Shown here piece after piece: positions 55,978-63,557 of a stretch of 64,000 nucleotides of DNA; the first letter of the stretch is position 1; each line of letters starts with the position of its first letter. The position numbers and the translations under genes are program-made. Under the pieces are notes generated by a model that made no database searches, had not been told where the DNA came from, and worked only from the letters and a program-made list of their open reading frames with translations. The stretch lies in assembly GCF_011388215.1 (NCBI RefSeq), contig NZ_CP049989.1, forward strand, positions 1,426,001 to 1,490,000. Direction: 5' to 3'. Source of the DNA: Hydrogenophaga crocea (GTDB lineage Bacteria; Pseudomonadota; Gammaproteobacteria; Burkholderiales; Burkholderiaceae_C).

Positions 55978-57594
55978 ATGCAGCACGACAAGATCCTCAT
56001 CCTCGATTTCGGCTCCCAGGTCACCCAGCTCATCGCGCGCCGCATCCGCGAAGCGCACGTGTACTGCGAGGTCCACCCCTGCGACGTGAGCAGCGAGTGG
56101 GTGCGCGAATTCGCGGCCGACGGCCACCTCAAGGGCATCGTGCTGTCGGGCAGCCACGCGAGCGTGTACGAGGTGGACGACAAGGCCCCCGACGCGGTGT
56201 ATGAGCTGGGCGTGCCGGTGCTGGGCATCTGCTACGGCATGCAGACCATGGCGCAGCAGCTCGGCGGCAAGGTCGAGGGCTCGAACACGCGCGAGTTCGG
56301 CTACGCCGAGGTGCGCGCGCGCGGCCACACCGCGCTGTTCAAGGACATCGCCGACTTCACCACCCCCGAAGGCCACGGCATGCTCAAGGTGTGGATGAGC
56401 CACGGCGACAAGGTCACCGAGCTGCCCCCGGGCTTCAAGCTCATGGCCAGCACGGACAGCTGCCCCATCGCCGGCATGGCCGACGAGACGCGCCGCTTCT
56501 ACGCGGTGCAGTTCCACCCCGAGGTCACGCACACGGTGCAGGGCCGCGCCATCCTCGAGCGCTTCGTGCTCGAGATCTGCGGCACCAACGCCGACTGGGT
56601 CATGCGCGACCACATCGCCGAGGCGGTGGAGAAAATCCGCGCCCAGGTGGGCGACGAAGAGGTGATCCTGGGCCTGTCGGGCGGCGTCGATTCCTCGGTG
56701 GCCGCGGCCCTGATCCACCGCGCCATCGGCGACCAGCTCACCTGCGTGTTCGTCGACCACGGCCTGCTGCGCCTCAACGAGGGCGACATGGTGATGGACA
56801 TGTTCGCGGGCAAGCTGCACGCCAAGGTGGTGCGGGTGGACGCGAGCGCGCTGTTCCTGGGCGAACTGGCCGGCGTGAGCGACCCCGAGCAGAAGCGCAA
56901 GATCATCGGCCGCCTGTTCGTGGAGGTGTTCAAGGCCGAAGCGGCCAAGCTCACCGCGAGCGGCGCGTCCAAGCAGGGCGCGAAATGGCTGGCGCAAGGC
57001 ACCATCTACCCCGACGTGATCGAGTCGGGTGGGGCCAAGAGCAAGAAGGCCGTGACCATCAAGAGCCACCACAACGTGGGCGGCCTGCCCGAGCAGCTTG
57101 GCCTGAAGCTGCTCGAACCGCTGCGCGACCTGTTCAAAGACGAGGTGCGCGAACTCGGCGTGGCCCTGGGCCTGCCGCACGACATGGTCTACCGCCACCC
57201 CTTCCCGGGCCCAGGCCTGGGCGTGCGCATCCTGGGCGAGGTGAAGAAGGACTACGCCGACCTGCTGCGCCGCGCCGACGCGATCTTCATCGAAGAGCTG
57301 CGCTCCACCATCGAACCGAACTCGGGCAAGAGCTGGTACGACCTGACCAGCCAGGCCTTCACCGTGTTCCTGCCGGTCAAGAGCGTGGGCGTGATGGGCG
57401 ACGGCCGCACCTACGACTACGTGGTGGCGCTGCGCGCGGTGCAGACCAGCGACTTCATGACCGCCGACTGGGCCGAGCTGCCCTACAGCCTGCTCAAGCG
57501 CGTCTCGGGCCGTATCATCAACGAGGTGCGCGGCATCAACCGGGTGACGTACGACGTGTCGAGCAAGCCGCCGGCGACGATCGAGTGGGAGTGA
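55978..57594 (+). CDS. guaA: GMP synthase (glutamine-hydrolysing)
   Basis: A 538-residue enzyme converting XMP to GMP. The glutaminase domain has [14 protein letters not shown] (catalytic Cys ~84) and QFHPEVTHT (~180, His/Glu). The ATP-pyrophosphatase domain carries the P-loop [16 protein letters not shown] (~230-245), and the C-terminal dimerisation domain ends in [16 protein letters not shown]. The gene is intact at its 3' end, where a genomic island begins; this is a known integration hotspot for islands carrying tyrosine integrases. Confidence 0.97.
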   Translation: MQHDKILILDFGSQVTQLIARRIREAHVYCEVHPCDVSSEWVREFAADGHLKGIVLSGSHASVYEVDDKAPDAVYELGVPVLGICYGMQTMAQQLGGKVEGSNTREFGYAEVRARGHTALFKDIADFTTPEGHGMLKVWMSHGDKVTELPPGFKLMASTDSCPIAGMADETRRFYAVQFHPEVTHTVQGRAILERFVLEICGTNADWVMRDHIAEAVEKIRAQVGDEEVILGLSGGVDSSVAAALIHRAIGDQLTCVFVDHGLLRLNEGDMVMDMFAGKLHAKVVRVDASALFLGELAGVSDPEQKRKIIGRLFVEVFKAEAAKLTASGASKQGAKWLAQGTIYPDVIESGGAKSKKAVTIKSHHNVGGLPEQLGLKLLEPLRDLFKDEVRELGVALGLPHDMVYRHPFPGPGLGVRILGEVKKDYADLLRRADAIFIEELRSTIEPNSGKSWYDLTSQAFTVFLPVKSVGVMGDGRTYDYVVALRAVQTSDFMTADWAELPYSLLKRVSGRIINEVRGINRVTYDVSSKPPATIEWE

Positions 57595-57642
57595 TTTGGC
57601 GTCTGGCATCGGCTGGCACCGAGTAGCACGAAAACACACCTA

Positions 57643-57667
57643 AGCCCGCGTCACTGCGGGCTTTTTT
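57643..57667 (+). terminator. Rho-independent terminator after guaA
   Basis: Stem AGCCCGC / GCGGGCT with the loop GTCACT, directly followed by six T residues, 48 bp after the guaA stop. Confidence 0.9.
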
Positions 57668-57723
57668 GTGATTTCTTCCGGCACTGGCTGGCAATCTTTG
57701 GTATCGCCAAGCACCGTTTTTTC

Positions 57724-57779
57724 ATGGCATGATGAATGGCATTGAATGCTTCGATGCCATGAGATGCCGCCGATGCCAT
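57724..57779. repeat. four ATGGCAT/ATGCCAT sites
   Basis: ATGGCAT at 57724-57730 and 57736-57742, then the inverse ATGCCAT at 57754-57760 and 57773-57779. Two direct sites are thus followed by two inverted ones, in the space between guaA and the integrase. The arrangement resembles arm-type or excisionase sites of tyrosine-recombinase elements. Confidence 0.55.
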
Positions 57780-57796
57780 GTAACCGCCTTTCTGGT

Positions 57797-57878
57797 GATC
57801 ATGGTATTGATATAGCGTAGTGCAATGATTTCATTGTGTTTTTACGCCAAGGTGGGGTTGGTTCCAGATCATGGTATT
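57797..57878. repeat. 12-bp direct repeat upstream of integrase
   Basis: GATCATGGTATT occurs at 57797-57808 and 57867-57878, start-to-start 70 bp. It may be bound by the integrase or by the element's regulator; the second copy sits at the integrase promoter. Confidence 0.5.
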
Positions 57879-57901
57879 TAAGCCGAATCAGGGCGAGAAC
57901 C

Positions 57902-59104
57902 ATGCTGACCGATACCAAGCTGCGTAACCTCAAGCCGAGGGACAAGCTCTACAAGGAAAATGACCGTGACGGCCTCTATGTGGCCGTCACGCCCGCTGGG
58001 GCGATCTCGTTCCGCTACAACTACTCGATCCACGGTCGGCAGGAGACCATCACCTTCGGCCGCTATGGCGTCGGCGGCATCACCCTTGCGGAAGCCCGCG
58101 AGCGGTTGGGAGAGGCTAAGAAGATGATCGCAGCCGGGAAGTCGCCGGCCAAAGAGAAGGCTCGGGACAAGGCCCGCGTCAAGGATGCGGAGACGTTCGG
58201 GGCGTGGGCGGAAAAGTGGCTGCGCGGCTACCAAATGGCTGACTCCACCCGCGACATGCGCCGTTCAGTCTACGAGCGCGAGCTGAAGCCGAAATTCGGC
58301 AATCAGAAACTGGGAGAGATCACCCACGAGGACTTGCGGGCGCTGACCGATGCCATCGTGGAGCGCGGTGCACCGGCGACCGCAGTGCATGCTCGCGAGG
58401 TGATGTTGCAGGTCTTTCGCTGGGCCATCGAGCGCGGCCAGAAGGTCGAGAACCCGGCAGAGCTGGTGCGGCCGACGACTATCGCCAAGTTCGAGCCGCG
58501 CGACCGTGCGCTGACGCCCGACGAGATCGGTCTGATGTATCAGTACATGGAGCGCATCGGCACAACGCCATCCATTCGGGCTGCCGCCAAGTTGTTGCTG
58601 CTGACGATGGTGCGCAAGAGCGAGCTGACCAACGCGACCTGGAGCGAGATCAACTTCAGCGAGGCGCTTTGGACCATCCCGAAGGAGCGGATGAAGCGAC
58701 GCAATCCGCACCTGGTGTTCCTGTCCCGGCAGGCGTTGGACATCTTCATTGCCCTCAAGACCTTTGCCGGCGGATCGGACTACGTGTTGCCGTCGCGGTA
58801 CGACTCGGACTTGCCCATGAGCAGCGCCACGCTCAACCAGGTGCTGACGCTGACGTATCGGCTGGCGCAGAAGGAAGGGAAGTCGCTCGCCAAGTTCGGG
58901 CCACATGACTTGCGGCGCACGGCCAGCACGTTGTTGCATGAGGCCGGCTACAACACGGACTGGATTGAGAAGTGCCTTGCGCACGAGCAGCGAGGCGTCA
59001 GGGCCGTCTACAACAAGGCCGAGTACCGCGAGCAGCGGACGGCGATGTTGCAAGACTGGGCGGACATGATCGACGAATGGACACTGAAGCGGCCGAAGGC
59101 GTAA
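57902..59104 (+). CDS. tyrosine-type integrase (DUF4102 family) at guaA
   Basis: A 400-residue phage-type integrase. The N-terminal arm-binding domain is visible in LTDTKLRNLKPRDKLYKEND (~2-21) and GLYVAVTPAGAISFRYNY, followed by a SAM-like core-binding domain (~90-180). The catalytic domain has the Arg in LLLTMVRKSEL (~240), H-x-L-R in GPHDLRRTASTLLHEAGY (~336-353), a His in LAHEQ, and the nucleophile Tyr probably in AVYNKAEYREQRTAML. The ATG at 57902 is the family start. It is the integrase of the island and points away from guaA. Confidence 0.92.
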   Translation: MLTDTKLRNLKPRDKLYKENDRDGLYVAVTPAGAISFRYNYSIHGRQETITFGRYGVGGITLAEARERLGEAKKMIAAGKSPAKEKARDKARVKDAETFGAWAEKWLRGYQMADSTRDMRRSVYERELKPKFGNQKLGEITHEDLRALTDAIVERGAPATAVHAREVMLQVFRWAIERGQKVENPAELVRPTTIAKFEPRDRALTPDEIGLMYQYMERIGTTPSIRAAAKLLLLTMVRKSELTNATWSEINFSEALWTIPKERMKRRNPHLVFLSRQALDIFIALKTFAGGSDYVLPSRYDSDLPMSSATLNQVLTLTYRLAQKEGKSLAKFGPHDLRRTASTLLHEAGYNTDWIEKCLAHEQRGVRAVYNKAEYREQRTAMLQDWADMIDEWTLKRPKA

Positions 59105-59161
59105 GCCAGAAGATTACAGTTCGCTCGCCTGCCCGAACATCGAGGCATGGCCCCGGGTTTC

Positions 59162-59201
59162 ATTGACACTTGAGGGGCGTAGCGTTTTAGCCGCTAAAAA
59201 G
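59162..59201 (+). repeat. 40-bp inverted repeat, left copy (iteron plus KorB-like operator)
   Basis: This 40-bp block is repeated in inverse orientation at 62761-62800 with one mismatch. It contains TGACACTTGAGGGGC (59164-59178), which matches the RK2/IncP oriV iteron as remembered, and the perfect palindrome TTTAGCCGCTAAA (59186-59198), which matches the KorB operator consensus of RK2. The AlpA-like gene ends inside it. Confidence 0.8.
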
Positions 59202-59439
59202 TGGCTGCTGCGACCGACGGGGTGAAGCCGGGACGCATGGCCTGAGTGCCCGATGCCTTGCGCGCCTCGATCCATTCCTCGACCTCGGCCAAGTCCCAGG
59301 CGACGTTTCGGCTGGTGAGCGCAATGCGACGCGGAAACTCCCCCCGCTGCTCCATATTGAAAATCGTGCGCTCAGACAGCGGGATCATCGCCAGTAGCTT
59401 CTTGCGGTTGATGAGCGTCTTACTTGTCGTTGTCTGCAT
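59194..59439 (-). CDS. AlpA-family DNA-binding protein (probable excisionase)
   Basis: An 81-residue MerR-like helix-turn-helix protein. INRKKLLAMIPLSERTIFNM (~10-29) is the recognition region, followed by GEFPRRIALTSRNVAWDLAEVEEWIEAR, the AlpA/Xis signature. The ATG at 59439 has GAGG upstream; a GTG 21 bp earlier is less likely. It lies convergent to the integrase, a position where excisionases are common. One of the three 30-bp regulatory elements (59503-59532) lies 63 bp before its ATG. Confidence 0.85.
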   Translation of the reverse strand: MQTTTSKTLINRKKLLAMIPLSERTIFNMEQRGEFPRRIALTSRNVAWDLAEVEEWIEARKASGTQAMRPGFTPSVAAATF

Positions 59440-59502
59440 CCCTTGGCCTCTTTCAGTCACTTGCGAACATGTGCCTGATGGTGCCTGTGAATGCGGATTG
59501 TT

Positions 59503-59532
59503 TCGTCCTATTAGTTGGTCAATTTGGTTGAC
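59503..59532 (-). promoter_or_regulatory. 30-bp regulatory element, copy C
   Basis: On the minus strand it begins GTCAACCAAATTGACCAACT and continues AATAGGACGA. It matches copies A (60500-60529) and B (63188-63217) in most positions. It is 63 bp upstream of the AlpA-like start codon and overlaps the 3' end of the regulator gene. Confidence 0.65.
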
Positions 59533-60508
59533 GCCGCGAGCGCGACTTTGAACTCAAGTGGAACATCGCAGGGATCGACGTCAGTGCCTTCGATACGGCT
59601 TGGCGTTCTATACCTAGCTTTCGCGCAATCTCCGACTGGTTGAGTCCAGACCGCTGGAGCATCAGCATCTGCTTTTTGCGATCCGATAGCTTTGAGTCCA
59701 CCATCAGCCGTGCTTGATTGCGCAGCTCTGCCTTGTCCGCCGGCTGTAAGGTCTGGCCTGCGACATAGTGGAAGAAGTAGCTGTCAACCAGTTGATCGCC
59801 CGATTTCACTTGGGCAGTGGCCGGCTTCGCGCATTGCTGGTTGAGTCTCGCCAGTTCGAGGTCGAATTGCGCGAGGGATCGCCTTGCTTGTCTGTAGACA
59901 GGGTTCCATGCGCCGCTCGGCAATTTAGGCCGGTGATCCAGGCAATACAGGCTGCTTAGTCGAAGCCTTTCCTCTGGATCGTCCGCCTTCGGATCATCGC
60001 TCCCGCCGGCGAATGAGGTCAGCTCGGCGAGTGATCCGCAGAACCGGCAGAACCCCTGGAGGCGTTCGCCATTCAGTCGGGTGTCGCGCACCTTCGACTT
60101 CACCGGCCGTTTGCAGGCGCAGTCCCATACAAGCCCGATCAACGATTCGAGTGTTGCAACAAACCGCCGATCTCTTGGCGTCTGCCTATCCTCCGTTTTG
60201 ATGAACTGGCGCAGCAACTGCCGCTGCATGCGAACCATCGCATCAAGTCCAATCAGTCGAATGATTCCGCTGAAGCTCACCCCTGTTCCTGCTCCGGGGA
60301 TATGGCCCAAGTAGCGTTGTGGCAGCGTCGCCGTGTACGCAGCCACGGCGGGGTCAATAAGTTCCTGTAACAGCCCAACGATGGGGTAGCGCCGCGAGGA
60401 GGCGGAATACGGCCGCCAGCGATCCTCAAACTGCCCGATGGCTTCCGAGACAGTGGGATCGCAGCCTTCCCAGATGACAATGGTTGGATCGTTCTTCATG
60501 TCAACCAT
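59519..60508 (-). CDS. zinc-ribbon / helix-turn-helix regulator of the island
   Basis: A 329-residue protein of no recognised family. The middle part has a likely zinc site (GFCRFCGSLAEL with a later YCLDHR, ~150-195) and an earlier DCACKR. The C-terminal ~70 residues form a helix-turn-helix resembling LuxR or sigma-region-4 type (SDRKKQMLMLQRSGLNQSEI with ARKLGIERQAVSKAL). The ATG 60508 was chosen; 60499 is equally possible. The gene is divergent from the replication genes, and its start overlaps element copy A. It is therefore a good candidate for the protein that binds all three elements and controls itself. TniQ-like ancestry was considered but not supported. Confidence 0.65.
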   Translation of the reverse strand: MVDMKNDPTIVIWEGCDPTVSEAIGQFEDRWRPYSASSRRYPIVGLLQELIDPAVAAYTATLPQRYLGHIPGAGTGVSFSGIIRLIGLDAMVRMQRQLLRQFIKTEDRQTPRDRRFVATLESLIGLVWDCACKRPVKSKVRDTRLNGERLQGFCRFCGSLAELTSFAGGSDDPKADDPEERLRLSSLYCLDHRPKLPSGAWNPVYRQARRSLAQFDLELARLNQQCAKPATAQVKSGDQLVDSYFFHYVAGQTLQPADKAELRNQARLMVDSKLSDRKKQMLMLQRSGLNQSEIARKLGIERQAVSKALTSIPAMFHLSSKSRSRRQPN

Positions 60509-60529
60509 TTTGGACAACTAATAAGATGT
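60500..60529 (+). promoter_or_regulatory. 30-bp regulatory element, copy A
   Basis: It begins GTCAACCATTTTGGACAACT and continues AATAAGATGT, 61 bp upstream of the small gene at 60591 and overlapping the start of the divergent regulator gene. From 60565 to 60588 the leader carries a 24-bp stretch identical to 63252-63275, which includes the ribosome binding site ACGGAGG. Confidence 0.7.
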
Positions 60530-60590
60530 AGGCAACCCCCAATAACGCCTAACCTTCGTAGCAATTCAGTTGATAACGGAGGTTTACGCA

Positions 60591-60824
60591 ATGACGATAG
60601 AAGACACGCTACTGCAACGCTTCGGCCCGCTGCTGAGCATGGCACAGCTCGCCTCCGTCCTGGATCGATCACCGGATGGCCTGCGGGTCAGTTTGCGCAC
60701 GACGAGCGAATGGGCGGGGCGAATCAACAAGGCTCGCTTGAAGATCGGTCGGCGCGTCTACTTTCGAACCTCGCAGATCGCCGAGGTGCTGAGCGACGAA
60801 TCCCTGTACGGAACGGGGAACTGA
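60591..60824 (+). CDS. small HTH protein before repA
   Basis: A 77-residue helix-turn-helix protein: LLSMAQLASVLDRSPDGLRV (~13-32) and LKIGRRVYFRTSQIAEVL, like AlpA or plasmid-type small DNA-binding proteins. The strong site ACGGAGG stands 8 bp before the ATG. It is encoded just upstream of repA, in the place where IncQ plasmids have the small repressor gene (repF/cac), but its sequence is different. Probably a regulator of the replication operon. Confidence 0.75.
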   Translation: MTIEDTLLQRFGPLLSMAQLASVLDRSPDGLRVSLRTTSEWAGRINKARLKIGRRVYFRTSQIAEVLSDESLYGTGN

Positions 60825-60827
60825 GTC

Positions 60828-61703
60828 GTGGCGATTGACGTCCTGGCGGCGTTCGAGTGCGAACCGCCGGTGCTGGACTTCATATGGCCGGGCTTCCTCG
60901 CGGGAACCGTCGGCGCGCTCGTCGCCCCAGGGGCCACGGGCAAGAGCTTCTGGGCGCTGGAAGCGGCCATGAGCATCGCATGCAGCGTTGCCGGCGGCGA
61001 CCTCGTGGGCCTGGCCCCCGCACACACCGGGCGCGTGGTCTATCTGGCCGGGGAAGACCCGCCGCCCGCGCTTGTCCGGCGCATTCACGCCATCGGCCAG
61101 CACCTTGGGCATACAGCCCGCCAAGCCATCGCCGAGAACCTCGTGCTTGAGCCGATCATGGGCAAGCGCCTGAACGTCATGGACGAGGCTCACTTGCGCC
61201 GCGTCATCGAGTACAGCGCCGGGGCGAGGCTGATCGTGCTGGACACCCTGAGCCGCATCCACGCCCTCGATGAGAACAGCAACGGCAACATGGCCCACCT
61301 CGTGGCCGTGCTGGAGCAGGTCGCGGCTACCACGGGCGCATCCGTGCTCTACCTGCACCACGTCAGCAAAGGAAGCGCCCGCGAAGGGCAGACCGACCAG
61401 CAGCAGGCCGCGCGTGGCGCGTCCGCGCTGATCGACAACGCCAGGTGGTGCGGTTACGTCGCCCGCATGACTGAGGACGAGGCGAAGCGCCTCAGCGACC
61501 GCGCCCATGACCGGCAGCCCATCGGCGATGAGCGGCGCGGCTTCTTCGTGCGTTTCGGCGTCAGCAAGCAGAACTACGACGCCACGCCGCTTGATCGCTG
61601 GTACATGCGGCACGCCGGCGGCGTGCTGGTGCCGGTGGAGCTGTATGAGGCCAGCAGGAATGAGGAAAGACGTAATAGTCGGAGGCGAGGCGATGGCTTT
61701 TGA
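60828..61703 (+). CDS. repA: IncQ-type RepA helicase
   Basis: A 291-residue RecA-fold hexameric helicase like RSF1010 RepA (279 residues). The Walker A is APGATGKSFWALEAAMS (~33-49), Walker B LIVLDTLSRIHALDEN (~136-151), then SVLYLHHVSKGSAREGQTDQ and ASALIDNARW, all in the order of the IncQ protein. A GTG start at 60828 lies 3 bp after the small gene's stop. It would unwind DNA at the origin. It is encoded inside a chromosomal island, so it may act during excised or conjugated circle replication. Confidence 0.92.
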   Translation: MAIDVLAAFECEPPVLDFIWPGFLAGTVGALVAPGATGKSFWALEAAMSIACSVAGGDLVGLAPAHTGRVVYLAGEDPPPALVRRIHAIGQHLGHTARQAIAENLVLEPIMGKRLNVMDEAHLRRVIEYSAGARLIVLDTLSRIHALDENSNGNMAHLVAVLEQVAATTGASVLYLHHVSKGSAREGQTDQQQAARGASALIDNARWCGYVARMTEDEAKRLSDRAHDRQPIGDERRGFFVRFGVSKQNYDATPLDRWYMRHAGGVLVPVELYEASRNEERRNSRRRGDGF

Positions 61704-62562
61704 CCTCACCCATGCCAGGCACGACCCAATGCACTGCTTGGTCCCCGGCTTGTTCCGCAGTCTCAAGCGCGGTGAACGGAAGAAACTCAAGCTCGATGTG
61801 ACGTATCACTACGCCGGGACTGAACAAGCGCGGTTCGTCGGTTTCGAGCCTCTTGGCGCTGATGACATGCGGCTGCTGCAAGGTCTTGTGGCTCTTGGAG
61901 GGCCGAAGGGCATCATCCTGACGCCAGAGCCAACAGCGGACTTGCCGAAGCAACTCCGTCTATTCCTTGAGCCGAAGTTCGACGCGGTGGGGCAGGATGC
62001 GCTGGTCGTGCGAGAGAGCATGACCCGCCTGCTAGGCGAAATCGGCTTGACCGATGGCGGTGACAACATCCGGGCGATCAAGGCGTGCTTGCTGCGCATG
62101 GCAAACGTGACGGTGGTGCTCACCAAGGGAAGCCGGCAAAGGTCTTTTCACCTGATGAGCTATGCCTTCGATGAGGATGACGGACGGCTGTTTGTCGCGT
62201 TGAATCCTCAGATTGCAGAGGCGATTCTTGGGCGGCGCCCATATACCCGCATCGAGATGGTCGAGGTGCGGGCGCTGCAAACCGACCCGGCCCGCCTGAT
62301 TCACCAACGGCTATGCGGCTGGATCGACCCCGGCAAAGCCGGGCGCGTGGAACTCGATACCCTTGCTGGCTACGTCTGGCCGGACGAGGCGAACGCCGAG
62401 GCCATGAAGAAGCGCCGCCAGAAGGCCCGCAAGGCTCTGGCCGAGCTTGCCACCGTGGGATGGAAGGTCAGCGAGTATGCGGCAGGGAAGTGGGAAATTG
62501 GCAGGCCGAAGCCCGTAGTAACGTTCCCCAAGCTCCGTAGCAACGTTCCCCTTCACCCGTAG
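61693..62562 (+). CDS. repC: IncQ-type RepC origin-binding protein
   Basis: A 289-residue initiator close to RSF1010 RepC. HARHDPMHCLVPGLFRSLKR at the start, then LKLDVTYHYAG, PLGADDMRLLQGLVALGGPK, LFVALNPQIAEAILG and LIHQRLCGWIDPGKAGR follow the RepC order. GGAGG lies 7 bp before the ATG, and the gene overlaps repA by 11 bp. The last codons contain iteron-like repeats. It would recognise iterons at the adjacent origin. A RepB primase gene is not present in the window. Confidence 0.93.
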   Translation: MAFDLTHARHDPMHCLVPGLFRSLKRGERKKLKLDVTYHYAGTEQARFVGFEPLGADDMRLLQGLVALGGPKGIILTPEPTADLPKQLRLFLEPKFDAVGQDALVVRESMTRLLGEIGLTDGGDNIRAIKACLLRMANVTVVLTKGSRQRSFHLMSYAFDEDDGRLFVALNPQIAEAILGRRPYTRIEMVEVRALQTDPARLIHQRLCGWIDPGKAGRVELDTLAGYVWPDEANAEAMKKRRQKARKALAELATVGWKVSEYAAGKWEIGRPKPVVTFPKLRSNVPLHP

Positions 62563-62573
62563 CAACGTTCCCC
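62514..62573. repeat. three iteron-like repeats, putative oriV
   Basis: CGTAGTAACGTTCCCC (62514-62529), CGTAGCAACGTTCCCC (62536-62551) and CGTAGCAACGTTCCCC (62558-62573) stand at an exact 22-bp period, beginning inside the repC 3' end and crossing its stop. A 16-bp core with a 22-bp period next to repC is what is expected of RepC iterons. Confidence 0.8.
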
Positions 62574-62760
62574 GCCTCAAACCGGAAAACAGAGCAACGG
62601 CGCGGGCTTGCGGCTAGTCCGCAAATTCCATCCATGATCTTCCAAGATCATCCACTAGGCGCGGCACTTGCCGCCGCCCTTTAGGGCGACGCCAAGTCCT
62701 TGCCGATGGTCGGCCTGCGGCCGAGTTGTACGCCAGAAGGGCGGTCAGCTCCGGCCGGTT

Positions 62761-62800
62761 CTTTTTAGCGGCTAAAACGCTGCGCCCCTCAAGTGTCAAT
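62761..62800 (-). repeat. 40-bp inverted repeat, right copy (iteron plus KorB-like operator)
   Basis: Reverse complement of 59162-59201 with one mismatch. It carries the KorB-like palindrome TTTAGCGGCTAAA (62764-62776) and the iteron-like sequence (62784-62798 on the minus strand). The pair frames AlpA, regulator and the repA-repC genes. Confidence 0.8.
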
Positions 62801-62811
62801 AAGATGTTGTA

Positions 62812-62845
62812 TGTTGTATGTTGTAGCGCGCTACAACATACAACA
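62812..62845. repeat. 34-bp perfect palindrome
   Basis: Arms TGTTGTATGTTGTAGCG (62812-62828) and CGCTACAACATACAACA (62829-62845) are exactly complementary with no loop. The left arm continues a 7-bp tandem ATGTTGT unit. It could be a dimeric operator or an extruding cruciform at the origin. Confidence 0.7.
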
Positions 62846-62958
62846 GTTCAATTCAATGCCCTGGCCACGTCATGAGATCGGCCTTTCTTTCGCGCGCTAC
62901 GTCGAGCTGCAGCATCGTCATCTCCGGCGAGGCTGGCCATGTCCGGGCCATGGTCGAC

Positions 62959-63053
62959 CATCGCCACGTCCGACGATGCACCGAGGGCCCCATCGCCAGT
63001 TCTGACGATGACGGCCGCCGGCGCTGGAGCTCGCATCGCCACTTCTGACGATG
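62959..63053 (+). repeat. three 20-bp palindromic direct repeats
   Basis: CATCGCCACGTCCGACGATG (62959-62978), CATCGCCAGTTCTGACGATG (62991-63010) and CATCGCCACTTCTGACGATG (63034-63053). Each is an imperfect dyad (CATCGCCA against TGACGATG). A degenerate inverse copy lies at 62913-62932. They look like operator or partition-site repeats. Confidence 0.7.
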
Positions 63054-63065
63054 CGATCCTCTCTT

Positions 63066-63080
63066 TGACACTTGAGGGGC
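63066..63080 (+). repeat. third IncP-type iteron-like sequence
   Basis: TGACACTTGAGGGGC, identical to the iteron-like core inside the two 40-bp inverted repeats, but without the KorB-like palindrome behind it. Confidence 0.6.
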
Positions 63081-63187
63081 CGAGCGGCGGGGATCTCCCG
63101 GCCTACTCCCCTCTTGGCGTTCAATTTTCCGTGCTGAATGAGCTGCCATCCCTGTTTCGATGGGCGTGCCTGTGTCATCGGCTCTAT

Positions 63188-63217
63188 GTCAACCATTTCG
63201 GCCAATTATTGGAATGT
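63188..63217 (+). promoter_or_regulatory. 30-bp regulatory element, copy B
   Basis: It begins GTCAACCATTTCGGCCAATT and ends GGAATGT. It is 61 bp before the traK-like ATG, the same distance as copy A to its gene. Its leader also carries the 24-bp stretch (63252-63275) shared with copy A, including the ribosome binding site. Confidence 0.7.
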
Positions 63218-63278
63218 TGTGTAGGCCAGCACTCCGTAACCTTCGGAGTAGTTCAGTTGATAACGGAGGTTTACGGAC

Positions 63279-63557
63279 ATGGCGACGACAGAAAGCAGCT
63301 ACCCCGAGGAGCTGGCCGCACGGCTGGCTCTTCAGCAGAAGACCTCGCAAACAAAGCGCAGGGACTACCTGGCCGCTTTCATGGCGGTGCGCTCGGACGT
63401 GAAGGAAGCGATGGAGGCCGGCTACGCGCTCAAGATCATCTGGGAGCACCTGCGCGAGGTCGGGCGCATCCCTTTCCGGTATGAGACGTTCCTGAAGTAC
63501 GTTCGCCAGCACATCACCAATGCGCGGCCTAGCTCAATGGGGCAGGGTACGAAGTAA
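63279..63557 (+). CDS. traK: TraK-like oriT-binding relaxosome protein
   Basis: A 92-residue protein similar to the conserved core of RK2 TraK: a basic start (QQKTSQTKRRDYLAAFMAVR) followed by SDVKEAMEAGYALKIIWEHL and GRIPFRYETFLKYVRQHI. In IncP plasmids TraK bends oriT DNA and helps relaxosome assembly. Here it is shorter (no long Pro/Ala tail) and reads toward oriT and in the same direction as traJ, whereas in RK2 traK and traJ are divergent. ACGGAGG is its ribosome binding site. It is probably regulated through element copy B. Confidence 0.8.
   Translation: MATTESSYPEELAARLALQQKTSQTKRRDYLAAFMAVRSDVKEAMEAGYALKIIWEHLREVGRIPFRYETFLKYVRQHITNARPSSMGQGTK

Larger units (their letters stand above)
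57595..57901. other. guaA 3' flank: terminator, repeats, probable attL
   Basis: A 307-bp non-coding stretch. It holds a Rho-independent terminator for guaA (57643-57667), then four ATGGCAT/ATGCCAT sites (57724, 57736, 57754, 57773) and a direct repeat GATCATGGTATT (57797-57808 and 57867-57878), the second copy 24 bp before the integrase ATG. These are candidates for integrase arm-type sites or integrase-promoter operators. No tRNA was seen. Confidence 0.6.
62574..63187. other. non-coding origin-like region rich in palindromes
   Basis: No gene is supported from the repC stop to traK (62563-63278). Besides the iterons it has an 18-bp perfect palindrome ATGATCTTCCAAGATCAT (62634-62651), the dyad CGCCCTTTAGGGCG (62675-62688), the right 40-bp inverted repeat (62761-62800), a 34-bp perfect palindrome (62812-62845), three 20-bp palindromic repeats (62959-63053) and a third IncP-type iteron (63066-63080). 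Together these suggest an origin, single-strand initiation sites and operator sites. It is the densest repeat region of the window. Confidence 0.65.

Noticed and set aside
57595..57720. A tRNA gene as island attachment site.
   Set aside because: No cloverleaf could be found; the target is the guaA 3' end.
59519..60508. TniQ-like transposition protein.
   Set aside because: Only the zinc-ribbon plus HTH layout is similar; no TniA/TniB genes or transposon ends are present.
60500..60540. TGTC-starting end of a Tn402-like transposon at element A.
   Set aside because: Copies A and B share orientation and a constant distance to start codons, as expected for regulatory sites and not for transposon termini.
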